Below, in pieces: positions 9,001 through 17,743 of a DNA stretch of 64,000 nt. The notes beneath the pieces were generated by a model. That model was given only the letters and a program-made list of their open reading frames with translations, was not told the DNA's origin and ran no database searches. A program made the translations under genes and the position numbers. Within the stretch, counting starts at the first letter, position 1, and each line of letters starts with the position of its first letter. Origin of the DNA: Bowmanella yangjiangensis (GTDB lineage: Bacteria > Pseudomonadota > Gammaproteobacteria > Enterobacterales > Alteromonadaceae); NCBI RefSeq assembly GCF_017255015.1, contig NZ_JAFKCS010000001.1, positions 58,772 through 122,771 on the forward strand, read 5' to 3'.

Positions 9001-9313
9001 TGGCACATCATCACCTTCGCCTGAATCGGCCATGCTGCCCGATGACAGTATTCCGCTGTTGCCAAGCCTGCAATGCATCAATCCAGGTCAGGTCATCGAC
9101 TTTTATTTACCCGCAACGCACAGTGCGCTTCGCGCCATGTTGGTGCTAAAAGTAAATGGCACAGCGCAGTTAAGTGATGATTGGCGATATCAGGCCCCGG
9201 CGATGTTCGAAGAACCTTTTGTGCGTGTCAGCTTGCATGAGAGTCAAAGCGGTATGCGTTTAGCACAGTACTTTTATACGGCCGGTTGTAACCGGTCCAC
9301 AGCTAAGGAATAG
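6044..9313 (+). CDS. Large exported multidomain protein (1089 aa), envelope locus
   Basis: A signal peptide (MRAVSLVFVSLLAWSNLSLA) precedes about 1070 residues that I cannot assign to a family. The N-terminal third is helical and acidic. From about residue 485 come beta-sandwich-like segments (YQRGYVDLKLSRTGVVEVDF and PVVMPGETIRLFIAW) that read as bacterial Ig-like domains. Around residue 820 there is CTDENHDGLCDAVERK, which matches the calcium-binding DxNxDGxxD loop of dockerin/thrombospondin-type repeats. Residues 950-1010 are low-complexity Asp/Glu/Ser. It lies in a tight run with the upstream 277-aa gene and the downstream VWA gene (5-base gap), so the three products probably act together at the cell surface or in the periplasm. 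Confidence 0.8.
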   Translation: MRAVSLVFVSLLAWSNLSLATERCPSSFTGKNAPILEPGEVIGSVDVPVSEPEQLFAWVKAQQGEGYLLPLEGNADALRFNLLWHPDTPWQGGRADIILTDGEWACPAVGVTIAPLQRADGALDALLALLTQGLENEALPLGKNVDSLREQEDGDIPALQILSAFSLSLADDADPQSFANLLASMRADPEQSESLALMEALLAATGLLETMYEDLASRAAAVRMPDDTEPLPPQTQLLRMLEKSQHGSEMALVPLIYQPASEQAGPFLPVGSTSKGPAPSFNFSVFPDAKSLSEAMYGQFHSETGLLPDVQIYRDAAGALFTAGNALATVAGNKKLGKVYDYAGQGLFIWTIFDKLRDGLYPHKLLDMKIAASNDLIYVHTKPDGGVVNAIWVTPRAKGLDMSKIALDFVLQYLPVNKLASTRTGSAASLARNNFGRQLGAEAQSQFQKSLYKAQRNDGLLEGLLDTSKWTILGKIIEKLPGNGVIPPFDYPPVNIYQRGYVDLKLSRTGVVEVDFPEDGLMIYRAVAAGRVLLNAYTRSGKFGNTNATAEYEVRVRESQGLHINPGNPVVMPGETIRLFIAWGGEETSLPPQFVIDFQTSQPTHQYKLSSTPTRMNVNGYAQWVYTLDVSTKANEQLFPIHVSAWLKERPDIKTQARIDPTTIVPGEGCIEPDSTVTFRVPVSGGKVMQGLSWRVLEGPGQISRQGVYQAPAKTQKGQSVRIEVRSQKGLVLSREMRLSCGCEWRFSAYGQQWEGDKVSITSFHQPGRPVGHMLQAGDDDSSLMINSDQAPGPGSLRGVLNATLGQRYLFTSGCTDENHDGLCDAVERKKDEPVEPPPPTYTITSVAGGFIEGVMSGQAIEGHLLNGQQSILPSTPFSFRFRAKPANLDTQDLGLARALVSSAGYTSEATLAEFAQLSAMLGVGTCDSDPEWEQAKRGRRRGGEDDYSEGAAEDEVNPQESSDPFGHQGAEEGDVSQDYTDTDPYGTSSPSPESAMLPDDSIPLLPSLQCINPGQVIDFYLPATHSALRAMLVLKVNGTAQLSDDWRYQAPAMFEEPFVRVSLHESQSGMRLAQYFYTAGCNRSTAKE

Positions 9314-9318
9314 CCTTT

Positions 9319-10761
9319 ATGAAAACCGCCCCGCTGTTTGCACTTTTTTTGTCACCCTTGGCTTTCGCAGATGACAAACCACCCTTAGAAGCACCGACCG
9401 CCATTGTTATCGATGTGTCTAACTCCATGTGGGGACAAGTGCAAGGTACGGCCAAAATTGACAGTGCCAGAAGCGCATTACAGCGAATGCTGGAAGACTG
9501 GCCACAGAATCGGCCGCTGTCTCTCTGGGCCTATGGTCACCGAGTGAAATCTTCCTGTGACGACATCGAGCAAATTGCGTCGCCTGGTGAGCCGAACAGC
9601 GCTGCGCTCCAAGACAAGATTAATCGTCTGACGCCCAAAGGACGCACGCCGCTCACCGCTGCGGTGGAGCAAGCCGCTAGCGCCATGCAAGGGCAAGGCG
9701 GTACGGTGATCCTGCTCACCGATGGCATTGAAAGCTGCGAGCGCGACCCTTGTACCCTGGCTGCCACATTGAAGGCGCAGGGCATTGAGTTCACCGCGCA
9801 TGTGGTGGGATTTGATATACAAAAGGAAGCCGATAAAGCGCAGCTTAGCTGCCTGGCGAGCAGCACCGGTGGGCGTTACTTTGATGCGGGCAACGAGCAG
9901 GCCCTGCGCGAGGCCCTGGATAAGGCCCGGCAAACCGATAAGTTACCGGAAGCCCCAAACATTGTGCTTATTGGCGCACAGGAGGTCATGGCGACACGCC
10001 TGTTCAGCTTGAGCTGGCAAGGTCAGGCACAGATTGAAGATAAGGTGGTGTTGGTTAAACAGGGAGCCACTCCTTCTCCGGGTAATGTAGTAGTTGAAGC
10101 TAAAACCTTTGGGCGTGACAAGGTTGAGCTGCTGGCCCCTGCTGAGCCTGGCCAGTATCAGGCGCATTATCTGTTTGACAGTTACAATAGGCGGGAAAGC
10201 CTATCCCATCTGGATGTGGTCGTGACGCCGCTGGTCGCTACCCTAACCTGGCAGGAGCCGGCTCTGGCGGGCAGTGATCTTATCGTAAGCAGTGATATTC
10301 AGACCGATGCTGAACTGAGTCTGGTGTTGGTCGGTCGTGGACAAGCCATGTCGCAAGCGTTATCCCGTGCCAGTTTTACCGATGGGCAAGGGGAGCTGCG
10401 GCTAGCTAACGACAGCGGCGAGTATGACTTGTTATTGGTGGCAAACTGGCATGCAAACCGTGAGGAAATGTTACGTCAGCCATTGAGTATTGCACCCATG
10501 CAAACCACGTTGACTGTGCAATCAATTCAAGGACAAACAATCAGCATTGACTGGCAGGGGCCAGGCGCCGAAGGGGATAAAATTGTGCTGGTGGCCAAAG
10601 GTAGTCAGGATAGTTGGGGCGGGGCCCTGGACGGAGACTTCCCCAGCCGCTCACCGCTTAGTCTTACCGCACCTTCTTCTGGACAGTACGATGTGCTGTA
10701 TGTCAGCGATTACTATGGCGCACAGACTGAACTGGCAAGAGTCACCGTCAGTCTGCCTTAG
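9319..10761 (+). CDS. Exported VWA-domain protein
   Basis: A 480-residue protein with a short signal peptide (MKTAPLFALFLSPLAFA) and a von Willebrand factor A domain at about residues 28-205. The metal-ion-dependent adhesion site is complete: DVSNSMWG for DxSxS, the Thr in KGRTPLTAA, and the Asp in ILLTDGIESC. Cysteines in pairs (SSCDD, SCERDPC) suggest periplasmic disulfides. The remaining 270 residues form beta-rich repeats. VWA domains with an intact site bind protein partners through Mg2+. It ends the + strand run and overlaps the converging minus-strand gene by 14 bases. Confidence 0.88.
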   Translation: MKTAPLFALFLSPLAFADDKPPLEAPTAIVIDVSNSMWGQVQGTAKIDSARSALQRMLEDWPQNRPLSLWAYGHRVKSSCDDIEQIASPGEPNSAALQDKINRLTPKGRTPLTAAVEQAASAMQGQGGTVILLTDGIESCERDPCTLAATLKAQGIEFTAHVVGFDIQKEADKAQLSCLASSTGGRYFDAGNEQALREALDKARQTDKLPEAPNIVLIGAQEVMATRLFSLSWQGQAQIEDKVVLVKQGATPSPGNVVVEAKTFGRDKVELLAPAEPGQYQAHYLFDSYNRRESLSHLDVVVTPLVATLTWQEPALAGSDLIVSSDIQTDAELSLVLVGRGQAMSQALSRASFTDGQGELRLANDSGEYDLLLVANWHANREEMLRQPLSIAPMQTTLTVQSIQGQTISIDWQGPGAEGDKIVLVAKGSQDSWGGALDGDFPSRSPLSLTAPSSGQYDVLYVSDYYGAQTELARVTVSLP

Positions 10762-11677
10762 GTTGGCAATCTGACTGACGGTCCGGGTGGCACAGGTCAT
10801 AGCCGAACAGGGCTACCTCGCCACCTGGCCACACCCATAGTTCCCGCCAGCTTTCACTGAGGCTGTCATCGCCCAACTGTGTTTGTCTGGCCAGTGCATG
10901 CCATACAGGATCATTCCCTTCAACATTCGTGCTAAGCAGAATCTCCAGTAGCGGTTTATCCGGTAAATCACCCGGCTCTAAATTCGCCAGCGTCAGGGTG
11001 TGATACAAGGTATCCAGCAGCCAGGGTTCGCTCACGCCATGCTGTAGCCGGTAAGGTGCTTGCCATATAGGTAGATCTAGTGGTTTATCTGGCATGGCTT
11101 GTGGTGGTGACAGGGTTATTGTAAGGCATGAATAACCCAAACAATCCTCAGCGCTGGCCTGCTCATCACCGAACTGTCTTCGACTTGCCGCCACTACATG
11201 AGGCGCACCATACAAATTGATCAAATCAAAGCGCCAGCTTATATGCGGCCCTTCGCCAAATTCTTGAAGCGGTGCGACATGCGCTTCACCCAGTTCCAGC
11301 ACCAGCTGTTTATGCAGCATGGGGCCAAGATTAAAGCGACTTAGCTCGATACGGCTGAGGGCCGGAGATTGAATGGACTGTGCGGGGTAGCGCCACAGGC
11401 GCAAACGATAACGAACCCGTGGCAGGGGGATTTCCTGGCTGGCAAACAGAAGATAGCTATAACTGAACTCTGATAACTGCGCAGCCAGCGACTGACCATT
11501 GGCATCAAAGCCACTGCCATCATGGTTGCTAAACCACTCTTTGTTCAGGGTAAAAAAGCCCTCTCCCTGCCATTGCTGTAACTTTGTCTGGGAGATGGCC
11601 TGATAGGGCTGTTCCAAGGCACCGGCGCTACTCGCCAGTGCCAGGGTCAGCCAGCAATATTTGCGATTGCGTGACAT
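10748..11677 (-). CDS. Exported protein of unknown function
   Basis: A 309-residue protein with a signal peptide (MSRNRKYCWLTLALASSAGA) and a mature part rich in aromatic residues and beta strands (RVRYRLRLWRYP, HISWRFDLINLYG). One disulfide is suggested by CLGYSC and another by CHPDRQSDC. No family recognised. Its ATG overlaps the stop of the upstream lipoprotein gene in the string TAATG, so the two are translationally coupled. It is the last gene of the minus-strand operon headed by the 1765-aa lipoprotein and overlaps the VWA gene tail to tail. Confidence 0.78.
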   Translation of the reverse strand: MSRNRKYCWLTLALASSAGALEQPYQAISQTKLQQWQGEGFFTLNKEWFSNHDGSGFDANGQSLAAQLSEFSYSYLLFASQEIPLPRVRYRLRLWRYPAQSIQSPALSRIELSRFNLGPMLHKQLVLELGEAHVAPLQEFGEGPHISWRFDLINLYGAPHVVAASRRQFGDEQASAEDCLGYSCLTITLSPPQAMPDKPLDLPIWQAPYRLQHGVSEPWLLDTLYHTLTLANLEPGDLPDKPLLEILLSTNVEGNDPVWHALARQTQLGDDSLSESWRELWVWPGGEVALFGYDLCHPDRQSDCQPKAD

Positions 11678-12240
11678 TAGAACTTGCCATGCTCACTGAT
11701 AGTGGTGAGGAGCTTTTGGGCAGTATCTGCAGGGGCATTGGCGACTGAAATAACCACCAACAGGTCATCGTGGCGCAGCAACCCCTGGGTTTCTTTCATC
11801 TTGCCTACCGACACTTCCCGGATAAAGCCTTGGCCCCGGGCCAGATCGTCAACCTTTTGATTACGACTGAGATTGCTCCAGTGGCGTTCGAAGTCCAGTG
11901 TTGGTTTTTTACCTTTTTCTTCCATCAGGCTGTTGCCCTTGGCAAAGCTTTCCGGCGTATAGAGGCTGAAAATCAAGGTGCGCTGCTTAAACTGTTCAGC
12001 AAAGGTCGTGGGTGCCGGGTCATCGACAAACAGCACTTTACAGCGTGATGCCACGCCGCTTAAGCGGCGTTCAAAATCATCAACCAGGGTAGTTTGCAAT
12101 TCGATATTGGCCGCCAGAATGTTTTGTAAACTGCCAGCATCCAGTAGTTCACATGCTGATTTTTCGTCTATGGGGCTACTGGTTGCCTGATTACAGCCAA
12201 CTACCAGGGCAAGTAGCGCGGATGCGATGGTTTTCTTCAT
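11677..12240 (-). CDS. Small lipoprotein of unknown function
   Basis: A 187-residue protein with a lipoprotein signal: MKKTIASALLALVVGC, the lipobox LVVGC giving a lipidated Cys at residue 16. The mature part contains EKSACELLDAGSLQNILA, a pattern seen in periplasmic proteins of the DUF3558-like kind, but I would not assign it. The start at 12240 is preferred over upstream in-frame starts because GGAG lies 8 bases before it and it gives the lipobox at the right place. It sits between the giant lipoprotein gene (44 bases upstream) and the coupled downstream gene. Confidence 0.82.
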   Translation of the reverse strand: MKKTIASALLALVVGCNQATSSPIDEKSACELLDAGSLQNILAANIELQTTLVDDFERRLSGVASRCKVLFVDDPAPTTFAEQFKQRTLIFSLYTPESFAKGNSLMEEKGKKPTLDFERHWSNLSRNQKVDDLARGQGFIREVSVGKMKETQGLLRHDDLLVVISVANAPADTAQKLLTTISEHGKF

Positions 12241-12260
12241 GGATGAGCTCCAAAGTTTTA

Positions 12261-12278
12261 GGGGGGCAACGGCCCCCC
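12261..12278 (-). other. Strong intra-operon hairpin
   Basis: GGGGGGC and GCCCCCC form a 7-bp G/C-only stem with a 4-base loop between the giant lipoprotein gene and the small lipoprotein gene. No T run follows on the minus strand, so it more likely sets message stability or lowers downstream expression than ends transcription. Confidence 0.6.
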
Positions 12279-12283
12279 ATGGG

Positions 12284-15200
12284 TTAAGGGCAACTGGCAA
12301 TATCATTGCCAGCGCATTGATAAATCACGCTGTCATCCAGGATCCGATAAGGGTCCTCGTTGGATGCCAATTGAATAAACAACGCCAATTTGTACAAGGT
12401 GCCGGTGTTGTTATGGCGCAGGATAAAGTTGGGGGTAATGGCGGGCCCGGCAACGGGATTACCCTGTCCATCAAAGTCAATAGTGCCCAGCAGCGGATTC
12501 TCTGCCGGGGTCTGTAGTGGGGTAAAATCACTGCCTATGCTCCAGGTCAGGGCACCCAAAGATTGCGGGTCTAAATGCAGCGCAGTGGAAGCCGGTTGTG
12601 GGCTCATTGGTTGCAGCATCTGCCAGGTTGCTACCTGGCTTTGCACATGGATGCTGACATTGGCCGCCTCAAAACCCTGAGTTGACAGGGGGAGATTCAA
12701 TTGGCTCAGGAGGTTGTTGGGCGACACGTTGTCTCTCACCAGCATCATTGCCAGCATGTCAGTTCGGTCGGCACGTTTTAAACTGCCGTCGCTACTGTCG
12801 AACATCAGTGACTGATGAGTTTGGGTATAAGGCGCGATGCCCGACCACGGCGTGGCGGTCCACATTGTCTGAACCGGGCTGGCAAATACCGCCATATTCA
12901 TACGCACATTGCAGCGCCATTCAGTCAGGCTTTGCATTTCCTTGGCATTGGGCATGCGCCAGTCACTGTGGTTGTGATTAGTGCCATCCACACGGTCATT
13001 GAAGCTGGCCACCTGCGCCAGTCCCTCAATCCAACTGAAACTTTGCGCGGCACCACTTAAAACACATTGTTGCGTGGCGTCATCAAAGTCATACCCCAAT
13101 GCACAGCGGCGCCACATCAAATTGGTATAGCTGTCCAGCAAAGTACCGTCGCCGATTATTTGGAACCTGTCACTGGCAGCCGTGCTGGGTAGCAGATTGT
13201 CACAGACCTGACTGCCATCTATTTGGGGCTGTGCATTGGTGGCCTGAGCATAGAGGCTGGGAGGAGCGCCACTAACCAGCAATACACTGCGCTGGCTAAG
13301 GTTAGTATCTTGCACCAGTGTATAGGTTCTCAGGTCAAGTGCCTGGCTGTTGGGTTGCTGACTGAAGTAAGGGATATCGGCCACAGCAAACAGACTGTCA
13401 CTGCCGATTGGCAGCGGCAAAGGGCTGCCGCTTGCCAAGGCTGGTGGCGTGAACAATAAACTACCGTGCTGCATATCGGCGATGCTCATTAGCTCATTCA
13501 ACGCCGGTAATCGCCAGTTGCTGAGCCCGCAGAGGCTTTGCTGATTTGTCACCTTGATATAACTCGTCAGGTTACACTGACTGTCAGAATGGCAATTCAG
13601 TGGATCGCTGTTGGTTGCATTAACTGCATAGAGATTATCGCCGTCATGTAACCCGGCATTGCCCACAATGCCGTCTGCACCTGGCTTAACTTGCCAGACA
13701 AGGCCGGTGACATCGTCCCGCCAGCATGACCATTGGCTGCCTGCTGCCTCAGAGCCGTTGTCGTCCCAATCCTGGTTTTGCTGGGCGAGGGCATTGCCCT
13801 GGCTATCCAGTTTGGTGAAACTGTCGGACGGTGTTTGCTGGCCTTTGGCGTCGGCCCCGGTTAATCCATCCTGCCCTTGCACCACGTTGCTGTTGGGATC
13901 AGTGGAACATGCCAGTTGGGACAGCCCGCCTGCCATGCTGTCGTCGTCATTGGCACATAACAAATATCCGCTATCTCGCAGGTTGAGGTTCTGGGTTTGC
14001 TGGGCGGTGGCATAAGCCAGCGGACTGTCTTGTCCCTGCCCAGCGAGGTTATAGGCGACGACTAGTGCGTAGCGGGCACTGCCGTTGGTCAGTTGGATTT
14101 GCTGGTGGGTGCCGGTCAAGTTATCCAACATCTGGCCTTGTGGCAGTCCCTGATAGTTGCTTGAGTTGAGGCTGGCATCATCGGCCAGATACAACCTATA
14201 ACCTATAGTTTCAGCAGCATGGCGGGGAGCCACTGCTTGCCAGTTGATATCAATCAAACCATCCGAACCGACGGCTGACAACTGCTGTATTTGCGCTGGC
14301 ACGCCGAGAATGCGCAGGGTAAAGCTAAGCGTATCAGTGCCAAATTGATTGGCTGCGCTTACCTCTACCTGAACATCCCCATCAGTGGCTGTGCTGCCGG
14401 TAATTTGCCCGTTGCTTGGGTTGAAACTTAAGCCAGCGGGCAGCGCGGCATTGATACTCCAAGTGTCGACATGGCCGCCGCTGTTAATTGGTTGCACACC
14501 GATGGCCTGATTGATAAAGAAAACCGGATCCATGCTCAAACTCAGTTGCGGCAGATTGCCATCCACAATAGTGAAGGTCAGTGCCAGGGTGTCGCTGCCT
14601 CCGCCATTAGTTGCGGCAATCACGACAAAGTGATTACCTGGCTGAGTGGGGGTGCCGCTGATTTCACCGCTTTGGGTGTTAAGGCTAAGGCCAGTCGGCA
14701 AGCTGCCCTGGCTTACAGACCAACTCGCGGCCTGGCCGCCGCTGTTGGAAGGGACAAAACTGAATATCTGGTTAGTCAGGATTTGGCCTGGTAACTGACC
14801 ACCGAGAGCGGGGGGAGTAGGCTGAACAACGAGAGTGACGTTGTGACTGCTGCTGCCTGCACCATTGCTGGCGGTAAACTGCAATGGATAACTGCCACTC
14901 ACCGTTGGTGTACCAGATAGGGTGCCATTTTGATGATTCAAGCCGCTGGGTAATGTCCCTTGAAGTTGCCAAGCGCTGACAGCTCCTCCCTGATTGGTCA
15001 GGCTGAAGCTAAAGGGCTGGTTCACCATAGCGTTGCCAGGGCTGCCGCTTAAACTGGGCGGTAAAAGCGGTTGAATAACTTGGGTGGCCAATGACAAGCT
15101 GGCCACTTGCCCTGCGGCATCTTCACCTTCCACCACAAAGCTGTAAAACCCCGCTGATTGTGGTGTGCCGCTGATTACGCCAGTTTGGCTGTTAAGTATC

Positions 15201-17581
15201 AGTCCGGTTGGCATACTGCCAGAGGCCAGGCGCCAGGTTAAGACGCTGCCCTGCAGGGTTTGCAGTGCCAGGCTCATCGGCTCGCCCAGATTCAGGCTGG
15301 CAGGTAAGGTGCCACTGATTTCCGGTGCTATCGACCGAATGAGCAGAGGGCTGGTCAGGGCAATGGTGCCATCCAGTTCGGTGGTTAGATTGATCGTCAC
15401 CTCAAACTCACCACTTTGCTCGGGCGTACCGGCAATAACCCAGTATTCCAACTGCTTGAAGTTTTGCAGTTTAGTGCGCGATTGCAGACTTAATCCCACC
15501 GGTAAACCACTGACCTGCCAGTTATGCACCGGATCGGCAAAAATAAATCTGTCGTCGCTTTGGTTGTATACCAAGGTGAATTCATAACTTTGCGTTAATC
15601 GTCCGCTTGGCAATTCGCTGAACCCTAGTACGGCCGGTTCATAAACGCTGATCATTGGGCGGTAGTTCGTCTGCCCAAGGTCATCTCTGCAGGCATCGGC
15701 TTGTTGTTCGCAGACCACCATGTAAGGCAGATACTGGCCCTTTTGTGCCGTGCTGAAACTGAATTGCCCGGAACTGGGGTCTAACTGCATACCATTGTCT
15801 GGATTTACCAGCGTAAACAGATAGGGAGATAGGCCGCTGGAAGGCGTCAGATTCAGACTTAGGTTACTGCCGGTGAGGATTTTATGCTCTGCCGGTATGT
15901 TACTGGCGACAAAAGGAGGTGCCACCCCCAACTGCAGACTGGCTTGGGCCTGATTGCCAAATGCGTCGCTGACCTGCACTAAAAGTGACTGTTCCGGCTG
16001 CAGGGTTTGCGGGGTGCCGCGGATAGCGTTTTGCTCAAATTGCAAACCGGTCGGCAAGCTACCATTTAATACCTGGTATTGGCGACCTTGTGAGCTGATA
16101 CCCAGGGTTTCCAGCCGGTTGAAATAGGTTTGGCCAAGCCTGGCCAGCTTTTGATGAGAGATGATGAGTTTCGACTCTGGGGCCAAAGCCGTCACGCCGG
16201 CTTCCACAGTGGATACATAGCCAGTGCGTCCATGCATGTCTTGGGACTGGAAGCTGTGCTCACCGTAACAATCCACTTCAGTGCCCCAAATCGCATTGCC
16301 ATTCGCATCTAAACCGGTCTTGATACGACGTTCAATGCAGTATCTGGCCTTGAGCGGGGCAATCAAGGGCACCAGCCACTCGCCATTGGCACGGGTGCAG
16401 AGACTTTGCACGCCAGCGTATAGTTTGTGATAGTCGACGCAGTACAATCCAGCCGGATCCGTTGGTCCAATAACCCAATGGTTAAATTGACCGAAGCCCC
16501 AATAGCTGAAGTGGGGAAGGTCAGCTGTCACTGACCAGCCGCTGGGGCTTTGCTGATCGCGTTGCAGGGTACCGGTAACTTCTTCCTGCCACTGGCCGTT
16601 TTGCTCGTTCAGACTGCTGAGCACAATAGGCTGACCTTCAACCAAGGAAGAAAGTAAATCCTCATCATCTTCCTGATAAGGGAATGTTACGCTAACAAAT
16701 TGGCCTGGCTTAAGGCTCAGAGGCGAACCTTGCTGAGTGCTAAAACTGAGGTTGGTGACCTGACTGGGGGCATTAGCAAATTGCAGTGCTGGCAGGTCGG
16801 GATTTTGGCTGATGTCCGCCATCAACAGCTCGTTTCCCTTTGTTGTTCCTTCTACCTGCCAGGCGTTGGCCGGAATATTCAACTGCAGGCCGTTTTCAGC
16901 GCGCAATTGCTGTGCCTGACCGCCATCAAAGGTGAGTTGGGTTTGTACCGGTTGCAGCTCAATGTTTATCAGGGTGAATGCTTCACTCAGCTCCTGTTTA
17001 AGAGGTGCCAGATAGGTGTTATATCCAGCTTTGGCTATTTTTATTAGCGCCTGAGTGTCAGCCATATCGTCAATTTGCAACTGACCCTGAGCATCTGTGT
17101 GGTAGGCAGTCCAACTGGGAGGCTGACCAATCCATATTTCCTGGTTGCTCAGTGGTGTGCCATCCGGCGTGGTTAGCGTCAGTTGGTAGGTAATGGCGAG
17201 CGCTGCCGGTAGCGCAGTGAAACTATGGGCTACCACGACTTCGGCATTTTTGTCATCACGAACAGTGACGGAAAAACTAAATTCCGTTTGCTGCGCTAAC
17301 TGGGGCAGGTTCAGTTGCTGCTGCATAGTCAGTTCGGTTGACTGTAAAGCCAACTGAGGCCCCTGAGTTTGTGCCCATTTAATTGCGCTTATCTGCCCGT
17401 CTTTATCTTCAGCTTGCAACTGTAAGACAACCTTATGTCCGGATGCTGCTAGCTCTGGTCCAGACAGACTGACAATGGGGGGGCTGTTGGCTGCATCGGG
17501 TTCGGTGGCAGGAGAATGGCTTGAGTCTGATCCACAAGCGCTCAACAAGCTGACCAGTCCGATGGTAAGTAGCTTTTTCAT
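12284..17581 (-). CDS. Giant lipoprotein (1765 aa) with putative Ig repeats and two DUF1566 modules
   Basis: The start at 17581 gives a lipoprotein signal MKKLLTIGLVSLLSACGSD (lipobox LSAC) with GGAG 9 bases upstream; an earlier ATG at 17644 would bury it. In order: a PKD/REJ-like domain (about 35-125), a carboxypeptidase-regulatory-like fold (about 130-215), a globular beta region, then roughly six or seven putative Ig (He_PIG) repeats from about 490 to 1150 marked by LPTGLSLN...GEISGTP, a fibronectin III-like segment, and two DUF1566/Lcl-type modules signed by NWRLPALNELMSI and DWRMPNAKEMQSL. Such repeats build long surface stalks; DUF1566 modules sit at the tips of surface or adhesin-like proteins. 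It heads a three-gene minus operon and is transcribed divergently from the Ser/Thr kinase gene. Confidence 0.88.
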   Translation of the reverse strand: MKKLLTIGLVSLLSACGSDSSHSPATEPDAANSPPIVSLSGPELAASGHKVVLQLQAEDKDGQISAIKWAQTQGPQLALQSTELTMQQQLNLPQLAQQTEFSFSVTVRDDKNAEVVVAHSFTALPAALAITYQLTLTTPDGTPLSNQEIWIGQPPSWTAYHTDAQGQLQIDDMADTQALIKIAKAGYNTYLAPLKQELSEAFTLINIELQPVQTQLTFDGGQAQQLRAENGLQLNIPANAWQVEGTTKGNELLMADISQNPDLPALQFANAPSQVTNLSFSTQQGSPLSLKPGQFVSVTFPYQEDDEDLLSSLVEGQPIVLSSLNEQNGQWQEEVTGTLQRDQQSPSGWSVTADLPHFSYWGFGQFNHWVIGPTDPAGLYCVDYHKLYAGVQSLCTRANGEWLVPLIAPLKARYCIERRIKTGLDANGNAIWGTEVDCYGEHSFQSQDMHGRTGYVSTVEAGVTALAPESKLIISHQKLARLGQTYFNRLETLGISSQGRQYQVLNGSLPTGLQFEQNAIRGTPQTLQPEQSLLVQVSDAFGNQAQASLQLGVAPPFVASNIPAEHKILTGSNLSLNLTPSSGLSPYLFTLVNPDNGMQLDPSSGQFSFSTAQKGQYLPYMVVCEQQADACRDDLGQTNYRPMISVYEPAVLGFSELPSGRLTQSYEFTLVYNQSDDRFIFADPVHNWQVSGLPVGLSLQSRTKLQNFKQLEYWVIAGTPEQSGEFEVTINLTTELDGTIALTSPLLIRSIAPEISGTLPASLNLGEPMSLALQTLQGSVLTWRLASGSMPTGLILNSQTGVISGTPQSAGFYSFVVEGEDAAGQVASLSLATQVIQPLLPPSLSGSPGNAMVNQPFSFSLTNQGGAVSAWQLQGTLPSGLNHQNGTLSGTPTVSGSYPLQFTASNGAGSSSHNVTLVVQPTPPALGGQLPGQILTNQIFSFVPSNSGGQAASWSVSQGSLPTGLSLNTQSGEISGTPTQPGNHFVVIAATNGGGSDTLALTFTIVDGNLPQLSLSMDPVFFINQAIGVQPINSGGHVDTWSINAALPAGLSFNPSNGQITGSTATDGDVQVEVSAANQFGTDTLSFTLRILGVPAQIQQLSAVGSDGLIDINWQAVAPRHAAETIGYRLYLADDASLNSSNYQGLPQGQMLDNLTGTHQQIQLTNGSARYALVVAYNLAGQGQDSPLAYATAQQTQNLNLRDSGYLLCANDDDSMAGGLSQLACSTDPNSNVVQGQDGLTGADAKGQQTPSDSFTKLDSQGNALAQQNQDWDDNGSEAAGSQWSCWRDDVTGLVWQVKPGADGIVGNAGLHDGDNLYAVNATNSDPLNCHSDSQCNLTSYIKVTNQQSLCGLSNWRLPALNELMSIADMQHGSLLFTPPALASGSPLPLPIGSDSLFAVADIPYFSQQPNSQALDLRTYTLVQDTNLSQRSVLLVSGAPPSLYAQATNAQPQIDGSQVCDNLLPSTAASDRFQIIGDGTLLDSYTNLMWRRCALGYDFDDATQQCVLSGAAQSFSWIEGLAQVASFNDRVDGTNHNHSDWRMPNAKEMQSLTEWRCNVRMNMAVFASPVQTMWTATPWSGIAPYTQTHQSLMFDSSDGSLKRADRTDMLAMMLVRDNVSPNNLLSQLNLPLSTQGFEAANVSIHVQSQVATWQMLQPMSPQPASTALHLDPQSLGALTWSIGSDFTPLQTPAENPLLGTIDFDGQGNPVAGPAITPNFILRHNNTGTLYKLALFIQLASNEDPYRILDDSVIYQCAGNDIASCP

Positions 17582-17743
17582 TTCTGCAACTCCATGAATT
17601 TTTTCCAAAGCCTTAAATCGTGGTAAGGGGAAAAAAGCGGACATTGTTGAATGGTGATTGGTCAGAGGGACGGGAAACGCTTGTCAATTGCGCAGAACTT
17701 GCTCCACAATGCATGCACAAAAAAACAACAATGGAATGTGTTT

